From assembly GCA_002067705.1 (NCBI GenBank), contig MVRL01000112.1, positions 1 to 64,000 on the forward strand: a stretch of 64,000 nt of DNA, given 5' to 3'. This document shows positions 37,301 to 45,977 of the stretch, piece by piece. Under the pieces are notes generated by a model. That model did no database searches. It was not told where the DNA came from and worked only from the letters and a program-made list of their open reading frames with translations. A program made the position numbers and the translations under genes. The first letter of the stretch is position 1, and every line of letters starts with the position of its first letter. This DNA is from Methanosaeta sp. PtaU1.Bin112. GTDB taxonomy: Archaea; Halobacteriota; Methanosarcinia; Methanotrichales; Methanotrichaceae.

Positions 37301-38148
37301 TCAACCTGGGCGGCAATGCCGTGAAGTTCACAGATAAGGGCAAGATAGTGATTCAGGTCAGCCTGGTGAGCGAAGACGACAATAATGCCACGCTTCGCTT
37401 CGCAGTTATCGACACAGGCATCGGCATCCCGGAGGACCGGCAGAAGATTCTCTTCTCTCCTTTCACTCAGATAGACAGTTCGACCACGCGCCAGTATGGA
37501 GGCACCGGCCTGGGACTGGCCATATCCCGACAGCTCGCCGAGCTGATGGGAGGAGAAATCGGCCTGGAGAGCAAAGAAGGCGAAGGATCTACCTTCTGGT
37601 TTACCGCGGTCTTCAAAAAGCAGCTGGATGGGCGATCAAGAGTCAAGAAGTCTGCCAGTGTGCAAGGAGAAAACAGCACAGACGACTGCAGAGATCGTGT
37701 TACTGAGACGGAGAAGATATCTATCAAAGAGGACGTCGGGCACAGGATTAGAATCTTGGTGGCGGAGGACAATCCCGTCAACCAGAAGGTTGCTCAGGCG
37801 ATGCTGAAGAAGATGGGGCTTTTCTCAGATGTGGTGGCCAATGGCCGGCAAGCCCTCGATGCGCTTGCCATCAATAATTACGATCTGGTATTGATGGACT
37901 GCCATATGCCTGATATGGACGGCTTCGAAGCCACAAGGATCATCCGCCAGGATGGATCGAAGGCGCTGAATCCGGAAGTTCCTATCATCGCCATGACGGC
38001 TGCCACCATGCAGGGTGACCGGAATAGATGCATTCAGGCGGGAATGAACGAATTCATTGCCAAGCCGGTTCAACAGAAAGAGCTGGCCAAGATGCTTGCC
38101 AAATGGCTGAGGACAACGGCGAATTACAATGCAACCTCAGAAAAATAA
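34372..38148 (+). CDS. Hybrid sensor histidine kinase with six PAS domains and a receiver
   Basis: The protein has 1258 residues and no obvious membrane helix, so sensing is probably cytoplasmic. Six PAS/PAC modules span about residues 45-840; each ends in a DITERK/DITDRK-type linker. The HisKA domain has [15 protein letters not shown] with the phospho-acceptor His at about 865. The HATPase has the N box ([11 protein letters not shown]), G1 (DTGIGIP) and G2 (GGTGLGLAI). The C-terminal receiver has LVAEDNPVN, phospho-acceptor Asp at about 1176 ([11 protein letters not shown]) and the FIAKPV lysine. No response regulator or HPt gene is adjacent, so its partner is unknown. The start is uncertain: no strong ribosome site precedes 34372. 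Confidence 0.93.
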   Translation: MPKSNQKEEDNNSGNPSYINPSNRCINQNESLMIIMDNDVPYRPPAEVELLKALQAAQVREELYDRAISIMSEISWRYDVNARGALVSSSISTAADRILGLPPGSIDDSIERYLSYIFVEDLPAVQRTLQEAMQSAGKEAPKDYSAEYRMLKADGSLLWVRSRILSYCHTDGRVTVIGTTSDITEAKQAEQNYRTLFKEMRDGFALHEIICDDQGRPIDYKFLDVNPAFERLTGLQKEDLIGRRVRQVLPGAENLWIETCGRVALTGEPAFFESYSSDLDKHFEVRAFRSSANQFACIFAEITERKRTEEALRENEVRYRSYMENAPYGIFIVDENAKILQVNPIACKITGYDEQQLQQMRISDLLPPDAHDAGLSHFTKLKEDGHAFAEMPFLTRNRARRVWSVTAAKVSEKRFMGFVEDITERKKAVEDLRQSELRLRTIFETSSAGIIIVDAKGNIIQANQFMADMFACPLDEMIGKPYPAFIHPDERPDATDIMQSMLLKEKDTIFTERHYLRADGSDFWGYISGRRMIDSSGELMGLLGIISDITDRKRADDDLRRKTAILEAQVETSLDGIIVVDSQGKRLITNQRLLDMWNVPADMREEKNIEVLLQHAAGSIRDPEQFISKVKHLYDHRDDTGRDEVIFSDGMVLDWYSSPVVDRDGNYHGRIWIFHDITKYRHAEEALRESEQRLADIIDFLPDATFAIDREGRVIAWNKAIEEMTGISKAEMIGRGNYDYSVPFYGKHRPVLIDLIFMDRREIEANYYFALRKGDQLIAETFIPKFNGGEGAFLWGIASPLYDHSGCIVGAIESIRDITRYKKFENDLKRTNLQLEQASNHAQQMAEIAERASAAKSEFLANMSHEIRTPLNGVIGMIGLLSDLDLNAEQREYVEIARISGEMLLSLINDILDFSKIEARKLELEMLDFDLRSLLKDTTDLLALDVHEKGLELISQIEKEVPSLLRGDPGRLRQILVNLGGNAVKFTDKGKIVIQVSLVSEDDNNATLRFAVIDTGIGIPEDRQKILFSPFTQIDSSTTRQYGGTGLGLAISRQLAELMGGEIGLESKEGEGSTFWFTAVFKKQLDGRSRVKKSASVQGENSTDDCRDRVTETEKISIKEDVGHRIRILVAEDNPVNQKVAQAMLKKMGLFSDVVANGRQALDALAINNYDLVLMDCHMPDMDGFEATRIIRQDGSKALNPEVPIIAMTAATMQGDRNRCIQAGMNEFIAKPVQQKELAKMLAKWLRTTANYNATSEK

Positions 38149-38209
38149 TTGGGCCTGCCGCTAACGGTGCGGCAGCTGTCCAGCCTCACTTCCGATCTCA
38201 TGCTTGCCA

Positions 38210-39817
38210 TTATAACGGATAGAGGGCACATTCAGGGCTGCATATTACTCCTTCATTTCCGCAGACAGGGGTGACTATGCCTGTGATTCGCCCATCTGGC
38301 CCTACCCCGGCGATCTGCTCCAATCTTTTTCGTTCCTCTTCAGGATAGGAGCCCTTGCACCTGTAATCGAATGTGAGATACACCTCATCAGCCGGATCCG
38401 GCATCGATCCTTCCTGCTCCTTCTCCATGCCCTTGACTGCGGTCTTGAGGATGAACTTCGAGCCGGCAGGCACATCCTGGAAATAAGCCATTCCGTTCTC
38501 GTCGGTCGTTTCCCGGAGTGTATTGGGTGTGTCTTCGGAATAAGCGGGGGGTACGTATGTAAAGGTCAATTCCACCGGGATGTCGGGCAGGCCCGCATCA
38601 CAGCCGGAGGTAAGCATTTCAATGGGACTGCTGCATTCTCCATCCACGGATATGCCTGCTCTTACGGTCCCTTTGCTCTCAGACGGGCTATCTCTTCCAT
38701 CTTCAGGAGCTGGATTTGATTGCACAGGATATCCTTCAATCTTGACAAATCCGCATGGAGATTCTGCGTTCCAGGACCACGTCTCCGGCTGGGAATCAAT
38801 TATTATGTAATTTCCCGCCGCAATGACCTCATTGGGGCGAACGATCCACCAGGCATTGGCTGCCCCAGAGGCGGTCTCTGCCTGGACCTGCCAGGGACCG
38901 AAGGTCTCGCCGTTACCATTTTGCAAACTGATGCTTCCGCTGGATTCTGTTCCCTGGCCATAGTTCCAGTGATAGGTATCGATATAGGTGATCATATGCG
39001 GTTTTGAGAGGGTGAGTGTTGGGCTGCAAGTGGGATTGTTGTTTACTGAACCGATGTTCCAGGTATCCAGGATTGCCGCTGCAGTGGAGCCTGCGGAAGC
39101 AGAGGATTGCCCTTCTGATCCTGATTCAGTTGATCCGGATTCAGACGATCCTGATTCAGATGATCCCGATTTGTATGACCCAGATTCGGATGATCCGGGA
39201 TCGCCCTGCAGAATGCTCTCAATTTTAGATCTTCCGGAGCCTGGCTGCCGTTCTTCGGATGGGATGGCAGAGGTGCCGACTGAGGTATCCGCAGAGGGTC
39301 TTATCTCGGAGCTTTCAACAGGCCAATCGATGGACTCTCCGATGGTGGTCACTCTCTTTAGCTCTGTGCCATCTGCCAGGGTTACCGCTACTGAAAAACT
39401 GTACCCATCCATAAACCGACTTGAGGCAGCCGCATAGAGGTCGAATTGAACATCCCCTGAGAAGGTACCCAGAGAAGGCACATGGGCATGATACAGCTGC
39501 ATTCCCTGGTCGAAGACGCCCAGAATGTAGTATCTGGTGGCGGCGGTATCCCAGAATTGCCCTCCCTCGGGATTGCCGTTCTCGTCAGAAGTGTAAAGCA
39601 AGATGGACTTTACCTCTACAGGATCGGGAAGGGACAGACCGATGCGAAAATGCCCATCCAGGCTCCCATCAGGATCCCCGTTATCCCATGTGCCTACCTT
39701 GTCATCATCTTGGCCGATCCACCCGAACCGGTAGATCTCTGATGCCGCAGCCGGCAACAGGCCAATGAAAACCACCAATAGCACTATTATCGCCAATTTC
39801 GGCTTAACTATGTTCAT
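38210..39817 (-). CDS. Secreted multidomain protein with a Ser/Gly/Glu linker
   Basis: This 535-residue protein has a signal peptide and an N-terminal beta domain (about 28-160). A Ser-Gly-Ser-Glu repeat linker follows near residues 205-240. A domain at about 255-365 (YIDTYHWNYGQG, ETFGPWQVQAE, WWIVRPNE, GNYIIIDSQPETWSWNAES) is shared with the protein at 31077-32216. A Cna-B-like domain with TTDENGMAYFQDVPAGSKF comes next, and the end is Cys-rich (CGNEGVICSPECALYPL). It is extracellular and may be bound to the surface through the Cys-rich end, which is inference. Confidence 0.75.
   Translation of the reverse strand: MNIVKPKLAIIVLLVVFIGLLPAAASEIYRFGWIGQDDDKVGTWDNGDPDGSLDGHFRIGLSLPDPVEVKSILLYTSDENGNPEGGQFWDTAATRYYILGVFDQGMQLYHAHVPSLGTFSGDVQFDLYAAASSRFMDGYSFSVAVTLADGTELKRVTTIGESIDWPVESSEIRPSADTSVGTSAIPSEERQPGSGRSKIESILQGDPGSSESGSYKSGSSESGSSESGSTESGSEGQSSASAGSTAAAILDTWNIGSVNNNPTCSPTLTLSKPHMITYIDTYHWNYGQGTESSGSISLQNGNGETFGPWQVQAETASGAANAWWIVRPNEVIAAGNYIIIDSQPETWSWNAESPCGFVKIEGYPVQSNPAPEDGRDSPSESKGTVRAGISVDGECSSPIEMLTSGCDAGLPDIPVELTFTYVPPAYSEDTPNTLRETTDENGMAYFQDVPAGSKFILKTAVKGMEKEQEGSMPDPADEVYLTFDYRCKGSYPEEERKRLEQIAGVGPDGRITGIVTPVCGNEGVICSPECALYPL
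39118..39200. repeat. Short in-frame repeat encoding Ser-Glu-Ser-Gly-Ser units
   Basis: Degenerate copies of a 15-base unit (GATTCAGATGATCCG type) encode the flexible linker of the protein at 38210-39817 on the minus strand. Copy number could vary by slippage without breaking the frame. Confidence 0.6.
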
Positions 39818-40139
39818 AGAATTTCATCTCCTCTTCTATCTCAATGATTTCAGAGATTCGTCTATCTTCCAAAGACTATGCAGATAAAATCATCCCAGAG
39901 CATTCAGAGGATGACCTGCAAATCACTTCCCAGCTAGCCTTCTGAGTCAGAGACTAATATCTGCGGATCAATGTATCTTCTGTTTGCCAAATAAAGTCTC
40001 CTATAAGTAGGAAAATATTGCAAACAAATATGGCTCCAAGCACCATCACAGATTATAAATGCTTAAACATCATAATTAATTATTAGCTTTCCGCTTATGC
40101 GCTGGACACGGGGATAAAGATCGTCCAAGGTGGGCAATT
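39818..40139. other. Divergent intergenic region
   Basis: No gene is seen between the two divergent secreted-protein genes. The region is A+T rich (notably 40050-40090) and should hold both promoters. Confidence 0.4.
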
Positions 40140-43100
40140 ATGAATAGAGTATTCGATTCTCAGTGCTGCAATCTGGATATTGGCTCAAATGATCGCAATC
40201 TATCTGCAAAAAAGCTTTCGAAGGCATTCAAAATCTTCATTATCGCTTTTCTGATCATATTGCAGCACTCAGGCTCGCAGGCTGATCTTGACTACTGGGA
40301 CAGGCCGTTTGATAAACCGCAGTACATGGTCCACTCAACAGACGCCAGAAATACTCAGAGCTGGAGCATCAGCTACGAGCCAAAAGATTGGGCTGCAGAG
40401 AATCGGGCTTCAAGCGGCATAATTGAAGTCATGGGCCCATTTAATACACCAAGACAACTTTGTGATTGTATGGCCGCATCAGGAAAGGTCAATATGGAGA
40501 CATTCAATATTATCAGCTGTTCGCTTATGCCGAAAACGCCTGAAGAGAGCAAATTGTCCACCAATTGCCCGCAAATTATATCCGAAACAGACACTAAAAC
40601 AGGATCTGGTGCAGGCACGCCTTCTGGAGAGGCAGAAAATCCCGGCGATCTGGTTCTTCTCAGGAATCAAGTCCGGACAGGGATTCGTCAGGGGGAAAAG
40701 TTCACATTATCTCCACAAGATAAAATTGAATTAAAGGTGAGTTGTGATAAATTGGTTGACCTGTTTAGGGCCAATATGGGAAAAGATAAAGACATCAATG
40801 CGGTGGTATCTGCTGCTTGCCTGCATCTATTGGTAAATATACACGCAGAGTATCCGGAAACCATTGGCATTATTTCAAGAGCAATTATAGTATGCGGGAA
40901 ACTGTATTCAGGTGGATATGATCAACGAACGGCAAAACGATTTGTATCTGAGATTCCGTCGGAACTTCCTGCACAGTCAGAACCTCCTGCACAAATCGAA
41001 CTGGATTTGGAAAAGGGGCCAATGGTCCTTGAAGCAGTCAACGATCAAGCACTCTTGAGCATTGATACTGCCACAATGACCGTAACTTCAATCGGCAAAA
41101 ACACGTTCGGAGTCGTCTATGATCCAATTAATGGAATCGGATTGGCTATTGCTTTCGATAATCCAATAAACGTCACGCCCAAGAATAGCAGTCTTGCACC
41201 ATTCATCCTGGGAGCAGGTCAAATGGTTGCGATTGGAATGGAAGAAATAAGTCCAATTGTCCTGATAGATCAAACCGGGACCAATGGCACAGCCCCTGGA
41301 TCGGGAGCAACAGCGGTCGAGACAGAGGTCCTTCGCACCCTTGCATATCATGAGATCACCTCACTAACTGATACGATAGACTGCCATAACGGGGCCATGC
41401 CGGTCATAAGTGACAACGGCGAAAACGCGGCATTCATTGCCCATCCAGATGGACGGGCGCACATTTATGTGGTAGAAACAGATGGTGTGCAGCCGCCGCA
41501 AGATGTTTGCTCTATAGATTATGGCTATGATACGCCGGTCGCCATAAGTCCCGATGGTACAAAGGTTGCAGCCGGTGCCCAGGGTCATCTCGGATTCGCA
41601 GATATCTCAAGCGGAAGGACGACCGATTTCCCCTATGATGGGGGATTGGGCGATTTCAAAATAACCGATTCAGGCCAGGTATATTTCCTTGCCTGGGGAG
41701 ATATCAAAATCGGCACTGATCCGGACATTCCAGTAACGCGCGGCCTATGGAGGGTAAACTTCGATGGCAAGGCGCTCACTCCGATTGCAGGTTTTGATAA
41801 GATCGCTGCATTGTTAGGGGCATCTCCTGATAGCGTTACGCCCACCAACGCAGGTATACTGGATCTGTCATCAGATGGGTCGCACATAGTCTTCTCTATG
41901 TCAAGTGAGAAGGGAAAACATATATTGAGCATCAACTCCGATGGAACCGAGCTGAAAGAGTATGCTTTTCCCAGGGATTACATGTGGAACATTCTGGATA
42001 TCGGGATAAGCGGAGACGGCTCCAGGATATTCTATATCATAAATCCCAATCCATGCTGCTATACACCCCAGGAGGTGGGCGTGATCAACTTTGATGGCTC
42101 TGACAGACGCGCGCTGATCAATGGCACAGGGCCAACGCAAGATCTAGGTAAACTCAGCTATGATGGTTCCCAACTCCTTGTGGGCAGTGGTCATGGCTGG
42201 TTGATGAATACCAGGACAGGAGACAAGCTGGAGCTGACAGCATTGGGTGGCTGGAACAGCGAAGATCGGGCACTGGTCGGAGATGGAATGTATCTTCCCT
42301 CCATGGATGGCAGCGCAACCAGGTTCCTTTACCTGCAAAAAGACAATAGAGACATTTGGCAGTTGGTCGTTGCGGAGATGAACCCATACAGCCTGAAAGA
42401 GGCTCCTGTTATCACGAATCCGAAGATAGAGCCGCCCTTAGTTCTCACCAGAGAAAAATCTGTTGCGAATATGAGCGCATCCGTTACGGCGAGCAATACA
42501 TTAGTTGCAGTCGGCACGGAGTTCCTTTTAAGCGGCTTGAGAGATGAGAGCGGCTGCGGCAAGGTGTCGCTGAAATCCGCTGGCGGTGGCATATTTGCGG
42601 GGGCGATAGATGGCAATAGAGACATTCCGATAGGTCCGAGAATTGTGAGGTTGAAGGCAGAGGTGATAGGAAGCGATGGCAGGAGGCATGCTACTGCAGT
42701 CGACTTATGGCCTTTTGCCGTAGCGGAGGGCAAAGATCAGGCAACGGACATAATCAATACTCAAGCGCCGACTTTGCCGCTTTTGCAGCCGACAGTTGTG
42801 CCTGCGGCAAGTACCTCTCCCCCGATACAAGAAGGAGGGCAAGATGGGGGACAAGGGGAACATGAGGACGGTCGGGTGTGGGAGATCATCAATTTGACCG
42901 GAGTATGGAGCTGCAATGACGGCGGAGTCTATTACATCCGGCAGATTGGAGATCACCTCTGGTGGTTTGGGCAAGAGCCTGCTTCAAGTCCTCGCTGGGC
43001 TAATGCTGCTTGCGGAACCATCCAGGGCAAGAGCCTGACGATAAAATATGCAGACGTGCCCGCAGGCATATCTACTGGCTATGGAACGATTGAAATGGAT

Positions 43101-43178
43101 ATTGTCTCCAACGATGAGCTGGCGGCAACGGACAAGCCAGAAAGTTACGCGGGATCGCACTGGATTCGTGAGCGGTGA
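40140..43178 (+). CDS. Large extracellular protein with TolB/WD40-like propeller repeats
   Basis: AGGTGGG precedes the ATG. The 1012-residue protein has a membrane/signal segment near residues 30-48 (FIIAFLIILQ) and a helical region of about 80 residues near 190-280. A propeller of TolB/PD40-like repeats spans about 400-760 (AISPDGTKVAAG, DLSSDGSHIVFS, GISGDGSRIFYI, KLSYDGSQLLVG). A beta domain and a C-terminal domain of about 90 residues follow (LTGVWSCNDGGVYYIRQIG, WWFGQ), like the 'LTGxW' extracellular barrels. It probably binds or presents a ligand at the surface. No enzymatic motif is seen. Confidence 0.8.
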   Translation: MNRVFDSQCCNLDIGSNDRNLSAKKLSKAFKIFIIAFLIILQHSGSQADLDYWDRPFDKPQYMVHSTDARNTQSWSISYEPKDWAAENRASSGIIEVMGPFNTPRQLCDCMAASGKVNMETFNIISCSLMPKTPEESKLSTNCPQIISETDTKTGSGAGTPSGEAENPGDLVLLRNQVRTGIRQGEKFTLSPQDKIELKVSCDKLVDLFRANMGKDKDINAVVSAACLHLLVNIHAEYPETIGIISRAIIVCGKLYSGGYDQRTAKRFVSEIPSELPAQSEPPAQIELDLEKGPMVLEAVNDQALLSIDTATMTVTSIGKNTFGVVYDPINGIGLAIAFDNPINVTPKNSSLAPFILGAGQMVAIGMEEISPIVLIDQTGTNGTAPGSGATAVETEVLRTLAYHEITSLTDTIDCHNGAMPVISDNGENAAFIAHPDGRAHIYVVETDGVQPPQDVCSIDYGYDTPVAISPDGTKVAAGAQGHLGFADISSGRTTDFPYDGGLGDFKITDSGQVYFLAWGDIKIGTDPDIPVTRGLWRVNFDGKALTPIAGFDKIAALLGASPDSVTPTNAGILDLSSDGSHIVFSMSSEKGKHILSINSDGTELKEYAFPRDYMWNILDIGISGDGSRIFYIINPNPCCYTPQEVGVINFDGSDRRALINGTGPTQDLGKLSYDGSQLLVGSGHGWLMNTRTGDKLELTALGGWNSEDRALVGDGMYLPSMDGSATRFLYLQKDNRDIWQLVVAEMNPYSLKEAPVITNPKIEPPLVLTREKSVANMSASVTASNTLVAVGTEFLLSGLRDESGCGKVSLKSAGGGIFAGAIDGNRDIPIGPRIVRLKAEVIGSDGRRHATAVDLWPFAVAEGKDQATDIINTQAPTLPLLQPTVVPAASTSPPIQEGGQDGGQGEHEDGRVWEIINLTGVWSCNDGGVYYIRQIGDHLWWFGQEPASSPRWANAACGTIQGKSLTIKYADVPAGISTGYGTIEMDIVSNDELAATDKPESYAGSHWIRER

Positions 43179-43256
43179 TTGCTTTGATCTCGCAACGTTG
43201 CTTGACAATAATCTTAAGCGCTAAAAAATTGCCCGAACAGCTTCCGTCCGGGACCC

Positions 43257-43730
43257 TCAAACATAAGTCCTGGTCCCATCAGATGGCGGGGCATAGATTG
43301 AGATCAGATCCAGGTTTTCATCTCCGAGAGCATACACGGCGCTGGGCATATCCACCGGAAGATGGATCAGGTCGCCTGATTCTATGGTGTAGTTCATTCC
43401 GGTCGCGTTGATGATGCCACGGCCTCCGACGACCAGGATCAATTCTTCGATTCCTTTATGATAGTGCATCTTTATCTCTGTCCCGGGAGATAGCTGCACA
43501 TGGTTGGCGCTGAGATTATCACCCAATACCAGTCTGGAGATCGATGACCGGTTTCCTTCTGCGATGGGATTCTGAATGGTATCATCAGTGAGATTGATTA
43601 AAAGAAAACCGTTTGTATTCCACAGCTGTGGGCTATTGGCTCCTGGAATAGATCCGGAATCCTCTGCTGATGCCGAAAAGGCTTGGGCAAAGATCAATGC
43701 CAGGATAAGGGCTAAAGCATGAGATCTCAT
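43257..43730 (-). CDS. Secreted cupin-domain protein
   Basis: GAGGTAG precedes ATG 43730. After a signal peptide (MRSHALALILALIFAQAFSASA) the 157-residue protein has a cupin barrel. The first metal motif is GTEIKMHYHKGIEELILVVGG (two His, one Glu); the second is GDLIHLPVDMPSAVYALG, where the usual last His is not clearly present. A secreted cupin is unusual and could be a metal or sugar binder. It has no operon partner. Confidence 0.82.
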   Translation of the reverse strand: MRSHALALILALIFAQAFSASAEDSGSIPGANSPQLWNTNGFLLINLTDDTIQNPIAEGNRSSISRLVLGDNLSANHVQLSPGTEIKMHYHKGIEELILVVGGRGIINATGMNYTIESGDLIHLPVDMPSAVYALGDENLDLISIYAPPSDGTRTYV

Positions 43731-43889
43731 ATTTTTCTACCTCTATAGATGAAGTTGTTTATTTATGTTGATAAATTTTTCTTGCCTGAGGTGGAAGCCA
43801 GATTGAATGATGGATAAAGATATTTAAAGCGGCAACCGCACTTGGTCTGGCAGATAATTTTAAAACTTACCACACCCATCATAGTGGCC

Positions 43890-44705
43890 ATGCATAGCAA
43901 TATCGCTGAGGCACTTAAGCTTCGAACCGAGCCGGTAGCTATTTTGTGGACCAATGAAAAGCCTGAGGGCGCGCTGGGATTCAAGGGCCGCGGAGCAGGC
44001 TGCGCCCTGGTCCTTTTGGCTCAGGCAGCTTCACGAGGAAGAACGGCGGCTTTCGACCGGGAGAATTTTGGTTGCATGGGGGCAGGCACTGGCCTGGGAT
44101 TTGGAAGGCAGCAGGACAACTTTCCTCTGGGCGGCGTTGAGGCTTTCAGGTATTTTCTATCAACGGGTCTGGAAGGCCAGGGGAGAGATGACCTTCTGGA
44201 GAAAGCCAGAGGACTAGGCAGCAGCGAGATGAGGGAGAACTTCCAGAAGGGTGAGGGCTACAAGAAGACGCCGGACCTCGTCGGCGATTTCCTGAGGGAG
44301 CTTCCAGTAATTGAGGTTCCGACAAAGTATGTCGTCTTCAAGCCGCTCAGGGATCTGGATGAGCAGGATGAGCCGATCGTCGTGGTCTTCGTTGCCAATT
44401 CGGACCAGATCTCGGCGCTCGTAGGCCTGGCAAACTACGACCGCCCTGGTATTGAGAACGTCGTGATCCCAATGGGGGCGGGCTGCCATCAGATATGCAT
44501 CGCAGCTTACCGGGAAGCAGAGAAAGAGAAACCAAGAGCCGTGCTAGGGCTGACGGATCCATCCGCGAGGAAGAATGTTCGACCGCTTCTGGGCAGCGAT
44601 GTATTCACCTTCGCCATACCATACAAGCGCTTTCTGGAGATGGAAGCCTGTGCTGGTGAGAGCTTCCTTTCGAGGAGCACCTGGAAGAGCCTGGCACAGC
44701 CATGA
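43890..44705 (+). CDS. DUF169 family protein
   Basis: The 271-residue protein starts at ATG 43890 (MHSNIAEALKLRTEPVAILWT). The segments LRTEPVAI, GRGAGCALVLLAQAA, NFGCMGAGTGLGF, VFVANSDQISALVGL and MGAGCHQICIAAY are typical of DUF169 proteins, which are common in methanogens and anaerobes. The conserved Cys residues suggest metal or Fe-S binding, but the activity is unknown. The upstream in-frame extension lacks a ribosome site. Confidence 0.8.
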   Translation: MHSNIAEALKLRTEPVAILWTNEKPEGALGFKGRGAGCALVLLAQAASRGRTAAFDRENFGCMGAGTGLGFGRQQDNFPLGGVEAFRYFLSTGLEGQGRDDLLEKARGLGSSEMRENFQKGEGYKKTPDLVGDFLRELPVIEVPTKYVVFKPLRDLDEQDEPIVVVFVANSDQISALVGLANYDRPGIENVVIPMGAGCHQICIAAYREAEKEKPRAVLGLTDPSARKNVRPLLGSDVFTFAIPYKRFLEMEACAGESFLSRSTWKSLAQP

Positions 44706-44815
44706 CCAAATCTTATGTTGTATCCTTATTATCGGGATCCTGGTAGCGCTCATTTACTTGGGCATAATCTCATCGCCTCTTTGAGCGAACCTTGCCTACC
44801 GATTTGCTGATGCTC

Positions 44816-45832
44816 TCAGGGGACCATCACCAAAACTGCCGCTCCCGTGACTCTGCCCTGCCGAAGGTCTTCCAGAGCCAGGTTGGCGTCCTCCAGGCGA
44901 TAGGTATGCACGTCGGTCTTCACCGGCACACGGGGGGCGATCTCCAAAAACTCCTTACCGTCCCGGCGGGTGAGGTTTGCCACGGAGCGCAGCACCCGCT
45001 CCGCCCATAAAATCTCGTAGGGAAAAGAGGGAATATCGCTCATGTGTATCCCGCCGCAGACGATGATGCCGCCTTTGGCTGTGGCTCTGAGAGCGGCGGG
45101 AATCAGTGAGCCGACGGGGGCAAAGATGATCGCCGCATCCAGAGGCTGGGGTGGCATCTGGTCTGAGCCGCCTGCCCAGGCTGCCTTCAGCCGGAGGGCA
45201 GACTCCTGGGCGCTGCTGTCACCGGGCCTGGTGAATGCATAGATCTCCTTTCCCAGGTAGACCGCCACCTGACAAATGATGTGAGCCGCCGCACCGAAGC
45301 CGTAGATGCCCAGGCGCGTGACATCTGGCTCTATTGTTGCCAGGCGGTATGATCGGTAGCCGATCAGCCCGGCGCACATCAGGGGAGCAGCTTGAACGTC
45401 CCCGTAAGAAGGAGGTAGGAGAAAGCAGTACCTACCGTCGGCAACTGCGTATTCAGCGTAGCCGCCGTCCAGGGTGTAGCCGGTGAACCGGGCGTTGTCG
45501 CAGAGGTTTTCCTTGTCTTTTAAGCAGTAGCTGCAACGGCCATCGGTGTATCCCAGCCAGGGAACGCCAACTCTCTGCCCGATGGCAAACTGATCCGCGT
45601 TTTTGCCGCTTCCTACCACTGTGCCCACGATCTCATGGCCGGGAATGAGGGGCAGCTTGGCGTTCACAAGCTCGCCGTCCAGGATATGAAGGTCGGTGCG
45701 GCAGACTCCGCAGGCATGAACCTTGATGAGAACCTGCTCCGGTCCGGGCACAGGAATGGGGATGTGTTTGAGCTTCAGCGGCTCGCCAGGCCGGTCCAGG
45801 ATCATGGCACGCATAAGGTCGGGGTTGGGCAT
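44816..45832 (-). CDS. Zinc-dependent alcohol dehydrogenase family protein
   Basis: This 338-residue MDR enzyme has the catalytic zinc ligands in HACGVCRTDLH and PGHEIVGTVV. The structural zinc site is reduced to CSYCLKDKENLC, with at least three cysteines visible. The nucleotide-binding motif appears as GIYGFGAAAHIICQV in place of the usual GxGxxG. It is likely an NAD(P)-linked alcohol or aldehyde oxidoreductase; the substrate is not predictable. The family is rare in acetoclastic methanogens, so acquisition from bacteria is possible. Confidence 0.88.
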   Translation of the reverse strand: MPNPDLMRAMILDRPGEPLKLKHIPIPVPGPEQVLIKVHACGVCRTDLHILDGELVNAKLPLIPGHEIVGTVVGSGKNADQFAIGQRVGVPWLGYTDGRCSYCLKDKENLCDNARFTGYTLDGGYAEYAVADGRYCFLLPPSYGDVQAAPLMCAGLIGYRSYRLATIEPDVTRLGIYGFGAAAHIICQVAVYLGKEIYAFTRPGDSSAQESALRLKAAWAGGSDQMPPQPLDAAIIFAPVGSLIPAALRATAKGGIIVCGGIHMSDIPSFPYEILWAERVLRSVANLTRRDGKEFLEIAPRVPVKTDVHTYRLEDANLALEDLRQGRVTGAAVLVMVP

Positions 45833-45920
45833 CGGAGATCTAGTAGGGGCTGCTATATCTTAATCTTTGCCGGGAAGATGGCAGTTGAATCATAGTTGTG
45901 CCCTCTTCTTGCACGCAATG

Positions 45921-45929
45921 CTTATATCG
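45921..45929 (+). promoter_or_regulatory. TATA box of argS
   Basis: CTTATATCG lies about 50 bases before the argS ATG. A GGTG ribosome site sits 7 bases before the ATG. Confidence 0.4.
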
Positions 45930-45977
45930 CTCCGTTCGATTCAGGGTTAAGATATCTATTCACATTGGTGTGTTCCC

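Noticed and set aside
38580-39437. Plus-strand ORFs over the Ser/Gly linker gene
   Set aside because: Acidic Asp/Pro/Ser repeats there are the complement of the Ser-Glu-Ser-Gly linker; the minus-strand gene has a signal peptide and domains.
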